From: HO2-45-11b sp964450915
Lineage (GTDB): Bacteria > Patescibacteriota > Andersenbacteria > UBA10190
NCBI GenBank assembly: GCA_964450915.1
Contig: CAYVFG010000011.1
Span: forward strand, 1-30,760
Reading direction: 5' to 3'
DNA: 30,760 nt
Below are positions 1 through 6,045 of this stretch, piece after piece. Numbering within the stretch: position 1 is the stretch's first letter; every line of letters starts with the position of its first letter. The notes under the pieces were generated by a model. It was not told the DNA's origin. It saw only the letters and a program-made list of their open reading frames with translations, and did no database searches. Position numbers and translations under genes: made by a program.

Positions 1-302
1 CCAATACAGACGCCTCACAACTCACGGAATATTTACCGTTAGTTCAGTACGTATTATTCATGGGATACACTCCGGGATTTGCCGGGCAAGATATCAATCC
101 GGATATTTTTAAAAAAATAGCAGACTTTCATACAAAAAATCCTGCAGTAAAAATTGCTGTAGACGGACACGTAGACAAAGAAACCATTCAAGATTATGCA
201 AAAGCAGGTGCGACTATTTTTTGCGCAAATTCAAGCATTTTTAAAGCCGGCAATCCGACAGAAAACATAAAACAGCTCAAGCTGCTTGCGCAAAGCGCAT
301 AA
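1..302 (+). CDS. rpe: Ribulose-phosphate 3-epimerase, C-terminal part (5' truncated by window edge)
   Basis: This is the end of a TIM-barrel pentose-5-phosphate 3-epimerase, which interconverts ribulose-5-P and xylulose-5-P in the pentose phosphate pathway. The frame is open from base 3. The segment VLFMGYTPGFAGQ matches the family's beta-6 phosphate-loop signature (usually VNPGFGGQ). It is followed by VDGHVDKETI, the counterpart of the VDGGI..ETI strand with its catalytic Asp, and by a C-terminal phosphate-binding segment around ANSSIF. Two usual glycines are replaced (Y for V/N in the loop, H for the second G of DGG), so it is somewhat divergent. It sits directly before the transketolase genes, which use its product, and probably shares their operon. 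Confidence 0.85.
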   Translation, partial: NTDASQLTEYLPLVQYVLFMGYTPGFAGQDINPDIFKKIADFHTKNPAVKIAVDGHVDKETIQDYAKAGATIFCANSSIFKAGNPTENIKQLKLLAQSA

Positions 303-311
303 AAGTCGTGG

Positions 312-317
312 TATACT
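312..317 (+). promoter_or_regulatory. Possible -10 box before transketolase
   Basis: TATACT ends 8 nt before the ATG at 326. No good -35 lies 16-18 nt upstream, so this may be a weak internal promoter. An AAGAGG sequence just before the ATG could act as a short Shine-Dalgarno. Confidence 0.3.
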
Positions 318-325
318 AAGAGGCG

Positions 326-1180
326 ATGCAAAAGCTCACCACACGCGAAGATTTGGAGCGCATGGCGAATACGATTCGTAAAGATATTATTGCGATGTTA
401 GTAGAGGCTGGGTCCGGCCACAGCGCAGGTCCGCTCGATTTAGCAGACATTGCAACAGCGTTGTATTTTAATATTCTAAATACCAGTCCTGAAAAAAAAC
501 ATGATCCGGATAGAGACCGTCTCCACATCTCGTGCGGACATACTGCGCCGGTATGGTACGCCGTGCTTGCCCGTGCAGGATATTTCCCGTTAGAAGAACT
601 TAGGACGTTACGAAAACTGGGCACAAGACTGCAAGGCCATGTTGATAGATTAACAACTGCCGGGATCGAAAGCTCTGCTGCAAGCCTAGGGCAAGGCCTC
701 GGCATTGCATGCGGAGCTGCATACGCAGGGAAGATCAATAACCAAACATACCAAACGTATGCCTTGCTTTCAGATGGGGAACACGATGAAGGATCAACGT
801 GGGAAGCGGTGGCATTCGCCGGCCACTACAAACTTGCACACCTAACTGCAATTATCGACAGAAACAACATCCAGATAGACGGGCCGACAGAAAGCGTGAT
901 GCGCAAAGAAAACTTTAAAGAAAAGTATGAGGCGTTCGGCTGGCACGTTATTGAAATCGACGGACACAACATGGAAGAAATAATTTCTGCGTGCAACGAA
1001 GCAAAGGCAATCGTTGAGCAGCCCGTATGCGTTATCGCTCATACCATTGCCGGAAAAGGCGTGGATTTTATGGAATACCAATACCAATGGCACGGCAATC
1101 CGCCGAATAAAGAGCAGGCACAAGAAGCGCTCAAGCAGCTAAGAAGTCTTGGCGATAGAATAATTCCATCTGATATATGA
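326..1180 (+). CDS. tktA: Transketolase, N-terminal (TPP pyrophosphate-binding) subunit
   Basis: 284 aa, equal to the first third of a normal transketolase. Together with the next gene it would transfer two-carbon ketol units between sugar phosphates. The N-terminal helix has GSGHSAGPLDLADI, the typical GHxGxxLS/DA-like substrate and TPP entrance, followed by the HISCGHTAPVWYA block. The ThDP-Mg motif is around residues 148-175: SDGEHDEGSTWEA followed by the NN of DRNNIQIDG, with Ser replacing the first Gly of GDG. The C terminus has AHTIAGKG, as in split transketolases. The TGA stop overlaps the ATG of the C-terminal subunit (ATGA), implying translational coupling and a 1:1 complex. Split transketolases are common in Patescibacteria and archaea. 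Confidence 0.93.
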   Translation: MQKLTTREDLERMANTIRKDIIAMLVEAGSGHSAGPLDLADIATALYFNILNTSPEKKHDPDRDRLHISCGHTAPVWYAVLARAGYFPLEELRTLRKLGTRLQGHVDRLTTAGIESSAASLGQGLGIACGAAYAGKINNQTYQTYALLSDGEHDEGSTWEAVAFAGHYKLAHLTAIIDRNNIQIDGPTESVMRKENFKEKYEAFGWHVIEIDGHNMEEIISACNEAKAIVEQPVCVIAHTIAGKGVDFMEYQYQWHGNPPNKEQAQEALKQLRSLGDRIIPSDI

Positions 1181-2166
1181 GCAATTTTTCAAAAGAGGCG
1201 CACCTATCGCCATCAACATTGCATGCGGATATTCCAATGGCCGCAACTCGCGACGGCTACGGTACCGGCGTTGTTGAAGCAGGGAAAAAAGATGAGAACA
1301 TCGTGGTACTGTGCGCAGACTTAACGGAATCTACGCGAAGCCAAGGATTTAAGGAGGCGTTTCCGAATCGGTTTATCGAAATGGGCGTTGCCGAACAAAA
1401 CATGGCAGTAGTTGCAACGGGCTTGGCTCTTAATGGAAAAATTCCTTTTGTTGCAACGTATGCCGTATTTTCTCCAGGAAGAAACTGGGACCAAATACGC
1501 ATTTCCGCATGCTATAACCAGGCTCATATTATTTTTATCGGCGCGCACGCGGGTATCTCAGTAGGGCCCGATGGCGCAACACACCAGGCGATGGAGGATA
1601 TCGCGCTCACGCGAACGCTCCCGGGCATGACAGTCCTCGTACCGTGCGACGCAGAGGAAGCTCGCAAAGCAATTCATGAAGCGATATCCGCAAAAGGTCC
1701 TGTATATATCCGCCTAGGAAGAAATAACACTCCAAAATTCACATCAGAAAACACCCCATTCACAATCGGCAAAGCTCAACTATTCAGGGAGGGGACAGAT
1801 GTTGCAATTATCGGTGCCGGACCGATTATTCATTCTGCGCTTGTTGCAGCTGCAGCATTAGAGAAGCAGGGAATTTCTTGCAGAGTTATTAACATGCCGA
1901 GCATTAAGCCTATAGACCATGATGTAATAGAAAAAGCTGCAAAAGAATGCGGAGCAATCGTCACTGTTGAAGAACATCAAATTATGGGCGGCGTAGGGAG
2001 CGCTATTGCGGAAGTCGTCGCGCAAACACATCCTGTGCCAATCGAATTTGTGGGCATGCATAATAGTTTCGGTGAATCCGGAACTCCCGATGAACTCCTT
2101 AAAAAATATCGCATGGATGCGCCAGCAATTGAAGCTGCGGTGAAAAAAGTTGCAAAGAGAAAATAA
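1177..2166 (+). CDS. tktB: Transketolase, C-terminal (pyrimidine-binding) subunit
   Basis: 329 aa, containing the pyrimidine-binding domain and the C-terminal domain of transketolase. The ThDP-activating Glu is in GVAEQNM (about residue 70). GPDGATHQAMED matches the substrate-binding His loop seen in transketolase and DXS, and the C-terminal transketolase fold begins near VAIIGAGPI. It starts inside the stop codon of the N-terminal subunit, so the two are co-translated. A related alternative, the beta subunit of a 2-oxoacid dehydrogenase, is less likely because the upstream partner is a transketolase N-half and an epimerase precedes it. Confidence 0.93.
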   Translation: MSNFSKEAHLSPSTLHADIPMAATRDGYGTGVVEAGKKDENIVVLCADLTESTRSQGFKEAFPNRFIEMGVAEQNMAVVATGLALNGKIPFVATYAVFSPGRNWDQIRISACYNQAHIIFIGAHAGISVGPDGATHQAMEDIALTRTLPGMTVLVPCDAEEARKAIHEAISAKGPVYIRLGRNNTPKFTSENTPFTIGKAQLFREGTDVAIIGAGPIIHSALVAAAALEKQGISCRVINMPSIKPIDHDVIEKAAKECGAIVTVEEHQIMGGVGSAIAEVVAQTHPVPIEFVGMHNSFGESGTPDELLKKYRMDAPAIEAAVKKVAKRK

Positions 2167-2167
2167 T

Positions 2168-2641
2168 ATGAACAAGAAACTTATAACCATAATCATCGCC
2201 ATAGCTATCATCTTCATCGCGGGGGTTTGGTATGCGTTCCAGCGCCCGCTGCAAGCGCCGACAGTGCAAAATAGCGCATACACCGGCCCGGTATTTTCTG
2301 ATTTGCGAATAGGAACCGTGGTGCGAGAATCATTTGCTACGCAGAAAAATCCGCCCATCAAGCAGAAATCAGACTACACGACAAAAGATTTAATCATGTT
2401 GCAGGGTACTACGTCCGATGGAGTAACAAGCCCTGTTACTGTAACGGTGCGCATACGCGACACGGCGCTCAATATTATTCCGCTTTCTCCGGATACCATT
2501 ACGCTTGATCCTGGAAAAAACGAATATTGCTGTTGGAATATATCCACAATACAACCCGGGCAATATAATATGCAGGTATTGCGTCCGGATGGCATCATTA
2601 CCAACTTGCCTTTAAAGATAACACCCGCGACAGGACAATAA
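2168..2641 (+). CDS. Membrane-anchored extracytoplasmic protein of unknown function
   Basis: 157 aa. The ATG at 2168, one base after the transketolase stop, is preferred over an in-frame upstream ATG at 2150 because it places the basic MNKK directly before one hydrophobic segment (about residues 5-20). The remainder is predicted outside the cell: a short Pro/Ala/Thr-containing linker and then alternating beta-type segments (about residues 70-150), with two adjacent Cys in EYCCWNIS. The end resembles an Ig-like or fibronectin-type beta-sandwich (QPGQYNMQVLRPDG), but I do not recognise a family. It is probably co-transcribed with the transketolase genes. Confidence 0.65.
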   Translation: MNKKLITIIIAIAIIFIAGVWYAFQRPLQAPTVQNSAYTGPVFSDLRIGTVVRESFATQKNPPIKQKSDYTTKDLIMLQGTTSDGVTSPVTVTVRIRDTALNIIPLSPDTITLDPGKNEYCCWNISTIQPGQYNMQVLRPDGIITNLPLKITPATGQ

Positions 2642-2691
2642 ACTACGTAAGAGGCGCTCGAATGGGGTGTTCTTTATTTGTACGAATATAC

Positions 2692-2720
2692 TTGACAAAA
2701 TTATATAATAGGAGTATATT
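2692..2720 (+). promoter_or_regulatory. Consensus promoter of the YGAGF repeat protein (leaderless)
   Basis: TTGACA at 2692-2697, 17 nt spacer, TATATT at 2715-2720. The ATG follows after 6 nt, so the expected transcription start falls on or next to the start codon. AGGAG directly precedes the -10 but would lie upstream of the RNA start. An almost identical arrangement occurs at 3396-3424. Confidence 0.75.
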
Positions 2721-2726
2721 GAACAC

Positions 2727-3353
2727 ATGAAAATTGCCCTAACAGTGTCAAAAACAGCCGTAATTGGTGCTTTAAGCGCATGTGCGCTTGTTTTGCCAAA
2801 CGTCTCATTTGCGAGCGAAGCTGACTACGGAGCAGGGTTTTGGCCATCTCCAAGTGCTCCCGAATTCACCACAACGCAAATCAATGCAACACAGGGTAAC
2901 TATGGCGCAGGATTCGCCGGTGCGCCCGTTATTTCTCATGCAACAACGCCAAACAAGCAGGCATCTTCCCAAGGAAACTACGGTGCTGCGTTTGCAGGAG
3001 CACCCGCATTCTCTACAAAAACAGTAGGCAATAAAGCAAGCAAAGATAATTACGGCGCTGCGTTTACCGGCCCAGCAGACTTTGACGCAAGCACTGTTTC
3101 TTCAAGCGCTGAAAAGGGCAACTATGGTGCTGCATTTAATGGCGCTCCAGATTTTAACACGGGCAGCACTGGATCAATTGCATATACAGGCAACTATGGT
3201 GCTGGGTTCTCGGGTTCTCCAACACTTGTAGGGAATACATACAATCACGTGGTTACAACCGGCAACTATGGCGCAGGATTCAGCACGTTCGGAGCTCCAT
3301 GGTCATGGTCCGGAGCAGGGTACCGCATCTACAGCTTAGGCTGGTGGTTCTAG
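2727..3353 (+). CDS. Secreted repeat protein with seven (N/D)YGA(A/G)F motifs
   Basis: 208 aa. Residues 1-30 form a Sec signal peptide (basic start, long hydrophobic core, SFAS-EA-type cleavage site). The mature part is a tandem array: D/N-Y-G-A-G/A-F begins at residues 33, 58, 84, 108, 132, 156 and 180, so the period is 25, 26 and then a steady 24 residues. Each motif is usually followed by a small (A/T/N/S)G(A/S)P element and a Ser/Thr/Ala/Asn-rich linker. The protein ends with an aromatic tail (WSWSGAGYRIYSLGWWF). No Cys occurs in the mature part, and I recognise no catalytic motif. A surface or extracellular structural role (fibre, S-layer-associated or adhesive repeat) is inference. The start is set by the promoter 6 nt upstream. 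The next gene encodes a second secreted protein carrying one YGAGF motif. Confidence 0.8.
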   Translation: MKIALTVSKTAVIGALSACALVLPNVSFASEADYGAGFWPSPSAPEFTTTQINATQGNYGAGFAGAPVISHATTPNKQASSQGNYGAAFAGAPAFSTKTVGNKASKDNYGAAFTGPADFDASTVSSSAEKGNYGAAFNGAPDFNTGSTGSIAYTGNYGAGFSGSPTLVGNTYNHVVTTGNYGAGFSTFGAPWSWSGAGYRIYSLGWWF

Positions 3354-3359
3354 CAAGAA

Positions 3360-3379
3360 CCCTGAGCCGTGTCGAAGGG
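3360..3379. repeat. REP-like 20-nt imperfect palindrome
   Basis: CCCTGAGCCGTGTCGAAGGG lies between the two YGAGF genes. The outer CCCT/AGGG pair and the inner arms separated by a tandem G-A mismatch can form a short hairpin. It closely resembles a short interspersed palindrome (CCCTGAGC..GTCGAAGGG) that I recall from many environmental bacterial genomes. Only one copy was noticed in this window, so its repeat status cannot be shown here. Confidence 0.4.
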
Positions 3380-3395
3380 TGGCTTTAAAACGCAT

Positions 3396-3424
3396 TTGAC
3401 ATTTTAGCAAAACAGGAGTATATT
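3396..3424 (+). promoter_or_regulatory. Consensus promoter of the second YGAGF gene
   Basis: TTGACA at 3396-3401, 17 nt spacer, TATATT at 3419-3424. The last 5 nt of the spacer plus the -10 (AGGAGTATATT) are identical to the promoter at 2692-2720. Here the gene starts 66 nt downstream with its own Shine-Dalgarno, while a 9-codon ORF begins 5 nt after the -10. Confidence 0.7.
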
Positions 3425-3429
3425 CCTGC

Positions 3430-3459
3430 ATGAAGTCAGCAATATCGCTGATGCTTTAG
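3430..3459 (+). other. Possible 9-codon leaderless upstream ORF
   Basis: ATG at 3430, 5 nt after the -10 box, encodes MKSAISLML and stops at 3457-3459, 31 nt before the ATG of the following gene. The position corresponds exactly to the leaderless start of the preceding paralogue, and MKxAIS resembles the start of a signal peptide. It could be a relic of a leaderless start or a short regulatory leader peptide. It is too short to prove from sequence. Confidence 0.3.
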
Positions 3460-3490
3460 GTTCTTTCCACTTTTGTCGAGGAGACAAATC

Positions 3491-3919
3491 ATGCGACGAT
3501 TTTTGTTTCTGATCGCCTTGCTGGCGATCGCGCTCAGTTCCTCTGCACAACACGCGCAGGCACAATTCTTCGGAGGCTACGGCGCCGGGTTTACCCCCAG
3601 CCCGCAGGCATCGTACGGCCCCAACGGAGCCGTCACAGGAGCCTTGTATCCGAATGGCGTGTATGTCGGAAGCGGCGGATACGTTCCACCGGGACCGGTC
3701 TACGGCTATCCAATGCCGGCGTATGGAGGCATGAGCTACGGCTATCGCCCCATGCCACTGGGCCAGGCAATCGCCACCGCTGCCGTCATCACCGCAGTTA
3801 CCAATCGCGGGTATGGCAGAGGGTATCCATATCAGCCATATACCGGATATGGGATGCGTGGTGGATTCGGCGGAGTTTCGCGCCACCAACTGCACGAAAT
3901 GCGCGAACATGGCAGATAG
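3491..3919 (+). CDS. Secreted Gly/Tyr-rich protein with one YGAGF motif
   Basis: 142 aa. The ATG at 3491 has GAGGAG 8 nt upstream; an in-frame TTG at 3473 lacks such support. Residues 1-24 are a clear signal peptide with an A-Q-A-type cleavage site. The mature protein opens with GGYGAGFTPSP, matching the start of the mature preceding protein (DYGAGFWPSP), then becomes very rich in Gly, Tyr and Pro. A short Ala/Val/Thr stretch (about residues 95-110) might associate with membrane, and the C terminus is basic (RHQLHEMREHGR). The gene is visibly richer in G+C than its neighbours, consistent with a different origin or with Gly/Pro/Ala composition. No family is recognised, and a cell-surface role is inferred from the signal peptide only. 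Confidence 0.75.
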   Translation: MRRFLFLIALLAIALSSSAQHAQAQFFGGYGAGFTPSPQASYGPNGAVTGALYPNGVYVGSGGYVPPGPVYGYPMPAYGGMSYGYRPMPLGQAIATAAVITAVTNRGYGRGYPYQPYTGYGMRGGFGGVSRHQLHEMREHGR

Positions 3920-3986
3920 GGCGGCTTTCACCCTCACTGAAATCGTTAATTGATCAGCAAATTCTCTCAATGCTATCAGTCGCGAT

Positions 3987-4044
3987 AAGCCCGTCTGGAA
4001 TATTGTAGAAATACACTATTCCGGCGGGTTTTTTTTTTTTTTTT
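3987..4044 (+). terminator. Rho-independent terminator
   Basis: The arms CCCGTCTGGAATA and TATTCCGGCGGG pair with one bulge around a loop of about 14 nt, followed by an unusually long run of about 16 T. It closes the YGAGF gene pair and insulates murB. Confidence 0.9.
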
Positions 4045-4059
4045 ATATTATCTTTTTAT

Positions 4060-4065
4060 TATATT
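4060..4065 (+). promoter_or_regulatory. -10 box of murB (leaderless)
   Basis: TATATT ends 6 nt before the murB ATG, within an AT-rich stretch after the terminator. No Shine-Dalgarno precedes the start, so the transcript is probably leaderless. A clear -35 is not visible. Confidence 0.45.
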
Positions 4066-4071
4066 TACTCT

Positions 4072-5112
4072 ATGAATATCCAAACAAATATTCCGCTTGC
4101 TTCGTTGACTACAATCAAGCTGGGCGGAAATGCTCAGGAATATATTTCCTGTGAATCCGTACAAGATATTATCTCTGCATTAGAATATGCAAAAGAAAAA
4201 AATCTGCGCGTGCATGTATTGGGCGGGGGGAGTAATACGATTTTTTCGGATGCTGGATTTTCCGGGCTTATTATTCATATAAAAAACAGCGGCATTATCA
4301 ATGAAGCGTTGTCCGATAATACAATCCTGCTTACAGCCCAGGCAGGTGAAGATTGGGACAACGTCGTGCAATATGCAATCAGTCATAATGCGATGGGCAT
4401 TGAATGCTTGTCTGGAATCCCTGGTTCTGTAGGAGGCACGCCGTTTCAAAATGTTGGCGCATATGGCCAGGACGTTTCGCAAACTATCAAATCCGTTTTT
4501 GCTGTTAATAGGGATACCCTTGAGCAAGTAGAATTTTCAAATTCAGAATGCAACTTTGGATATCGCACAAGCAGATTCAAGGCGGAAGACAAAGACAAAT
4601 ATATTATTACGACCGTAGCGTTTGCGCTTACAATCAACAAAGCACCTGAAATAAAGTACCCAGAATTGGCATCAGCCATCGGCACGGCAATTCAACCGGG
4701 CAAAGAGGGGTTGCAGCAAGTTCGCAATGCCGTGTTAGCGCTTCGCAAAAAGAAATCAATGCTGATAGACCCGCAAGACCCAAACAGTATTTCATGCGGT
4801 TCTTTTTTTACGAATCCGATTATCAGCGCAGAAGAGTTTGTTGCAAATCTCACGTTAGCCCAAAGCGAGATTCCAAATTTTCCTGAAAAAAATAATTGCG
4901 TAAAATTATCTGCCGGTTGGCTCATTGAGCATGCCGGATTCCATAGGGGGCAGAAACTGGGGAATGTTGGTATTTCAGAAAACCACAGCTTGGCGTTAGT
5001 AAATCGAGGAGGAACGACACAAGAATTGCTAGACCTTGCAAAACAAATCCAAGCTGCAGTGCAAAAACAATACAAAATCCAGTTGCAACTAGAGCCGATC
5101 GTGATTTCATAG
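4072..5112 (+). CDS. murB: UDP-N-acetylenolpyruvoylglucosamine reductase (MurB)
   Basis: 346 aa, full length for a type I (E. coli-like) MurB. It is the cytosolic FAD enzyme that reduces UDP-GlcNAc-enolpyruvate to UDP-MurNAc with NADPH in peptidoglycan synthesis. The FAD-binding PCMH fold is clear: LGGGSNTIFSD (about residue 50), GIECLSGIPGSVGGTPFQNVGAYGQ (about 112-136). YRTS is the type I loop that replaces the type II arrangement. CGSFFTNPI contains the catalytic Ser of the GSFFKNP motif, and the C-terminal AGWLIEHAGF...GxxGxSxxHSLAL...N block is present. It indicates that the cell makes its own murein. Flanking terminators and promoters suggest a single-gene unit. Confidence 0.96.
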   Translation: MNIQTNIPLASLTTIKLGGNAQEYISCESVQDIISALEYAKEKNLRVHVLGGGSNTIFSDAGFSGLIIHIKNSGIINEALSDNTILLTAQAGEDWDNVVQYAISHNAMGIECLSGIPGSVGGTPFQNVGAYGQDVSQTIKSVFAVNRDTLEQVEFSNSECNFGYRTSRFKAEDKDKYIITTVAFALTINKAPEIKYPELASAIGTAIQPGKEGLQQVRNAVLALRKKKSMLIDPQDPNSISCGSFFTNPIISAEEFVANLTLAQSEIPNFPEKNNCVKLSAGWLIEHAGFHRGQKLGNVGISENHSLALVNRGGTTQELLDLAKQIQAAVQKQYKIQLQLEPIVIS

Positions 5113-5115
5113 CAC

Positions 5116-5143
5116 TGGACAAAAAACGTACAAATTGTATTGT
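5116..5143 (+). promoter_or_regulatory. Likely promoter of the orphan gene at 5189
   Basis: TGGACA at 5116-5121, 16 nt spacer, TATTGT at 5138-5143. It would give a leader of about 40 nt before the Shine-Dalgarno TAAGGAG. Confidence 0.45.
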
Positions 5144-5188
5144 TACAAAACGCCGTACAACCAATACACCGCTTTAAGGAGCTACGCC

Positions 5189-5998
5189 ATGACGACGGGA
5201 AACATTCTCTCTATCGCCGGAATGTACTTTCAATACACAACAGAATTCAGCATGGGAATTGGAACTATCATGGTAAATAGTGGAGTGGGACGATTTCCAT
5301 TCCACGGGCAAGTATTTCCAAACTCCGATAAGCAAGGTTCGATGGTCGACAGCCTCGGAACTTCACTACTGCTTGATTTCCAAGACAATGGTGAACAAGG
5401 TTGGAGCTTTACCAAACAGTACACCGGCCAGAGAACTCATCGACACCAGATTCATTATCGTTTTACAGAGCGCTCTGTAAATAATGCGTATTGGATTGGC
5501 GAATATCGATTCGATGACGGCAGTGTTTGGGGAGAAGCTCATGCAGTGTATGATCCAATAGAAACCATCCCCGCCCGTTTTCTGCGAAGGGAGTATGAGG
5601 TTAACCACACGCAAGTCCTCGAAGATACTTTCAGAGAACTTTCTCTGTTACCATCAAGCATCATGCATCTATCGCGCCTTCCGCAAGTGTTTCGCTACGG
5701 AAACAACGGAGTCCTTCCGCCACTTGAAGAGCAAGATGAAGACATAAGAGCTGTATGTACGAACCCTGTATTCCATGATCATACTCTTCCGGAAGCATGG
5801 GTTGAGGTGTATTGCTTCATCTCAAACATTTCCAGCCGAATGGATTGTTCTTGGAATGATGTTCTGCAACAAGCACGGGAGAAAATTCCGCAAGAAGGTT
5901 CTCTCCTCAACGCACTGCGATCAATTCATTCAGATCTGGACCTACAATCTCGAATGGAGGAATATACAGAAGAAACAGAAGACGATTCGGACGAATAG
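5189..5998 (+). CDS. Conserved-looking orphan cytoplasmic protein, function unknown
   Basis: 269 aa. The ATG at 5189 is chosen because TAAGGAG ends 8 nt upstream; the frame is open further upstream but without initiation signals. There is no signal peptide or membrane segment. The N-terminal half looks like a beta-rich domain (GRFPFHGQVF, SLLLDFQDNGEQGWSF, YWIGEYRFDDGSVWGEA). The C-terminal half is mostly helical and Glu-rich, ending in an acidic tail (EEYTEETEDDSDE). I do not recognise a family or catalytic signature. The gene is a single unit with its own promoter, Shine-Dalgarno and terminator. It sits between murB and a convergent priA-like gene that do not suggest a role. Confidence 0.7.
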   Translation: MTTGNILSIAGMYFQYTTEFSMGIGTIMVNSGVGRFPFHGQVFPNSDKQGSMVDSLGTSLLLDFQDNGEQGWSFTKQYTGQRTHRHQIHYRFTERSVNNAYWIGEYRFDDGSVWGEAHAVYDPIETIPARFLRREYEVNHTQVLEDTFRELSLLPSSIMHLSRLPQVFRYGNNGVLPPLEEQDEDIRAVCTNPVFHDHTLPEAWVEVYCFISNISSRMDCSWNDVLQQAREKIPQEGSLLNALRSIHSDLDLQSRMEEYTEETEDDSDE

Positions 5999-6006
5999 CA
6001 ACCGCC

Positions 6007-6044
6007 CCCAGGTATCGCACAACGCGACGCCTGGGCTTTTTTTA
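6007..6044 (+). terminator. Rho-independent terminator after the orphan gene
   Basis: CCCAGG and CCTGGG arms enclose an internal CGC..GCG stem, followed by C and seven T. The T tract is on the + side only and abuts the end of the convergent priA-like gene. Confidence 0.85.
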
Positions 6045-6045
6045 T

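Noticed and set aside
316..738. 140-residue open frame on the minus strand
   Set aside because: It lies wholly inside the clearly coding transketolase N-terminal gene and has no recognisable family or initiation signal.
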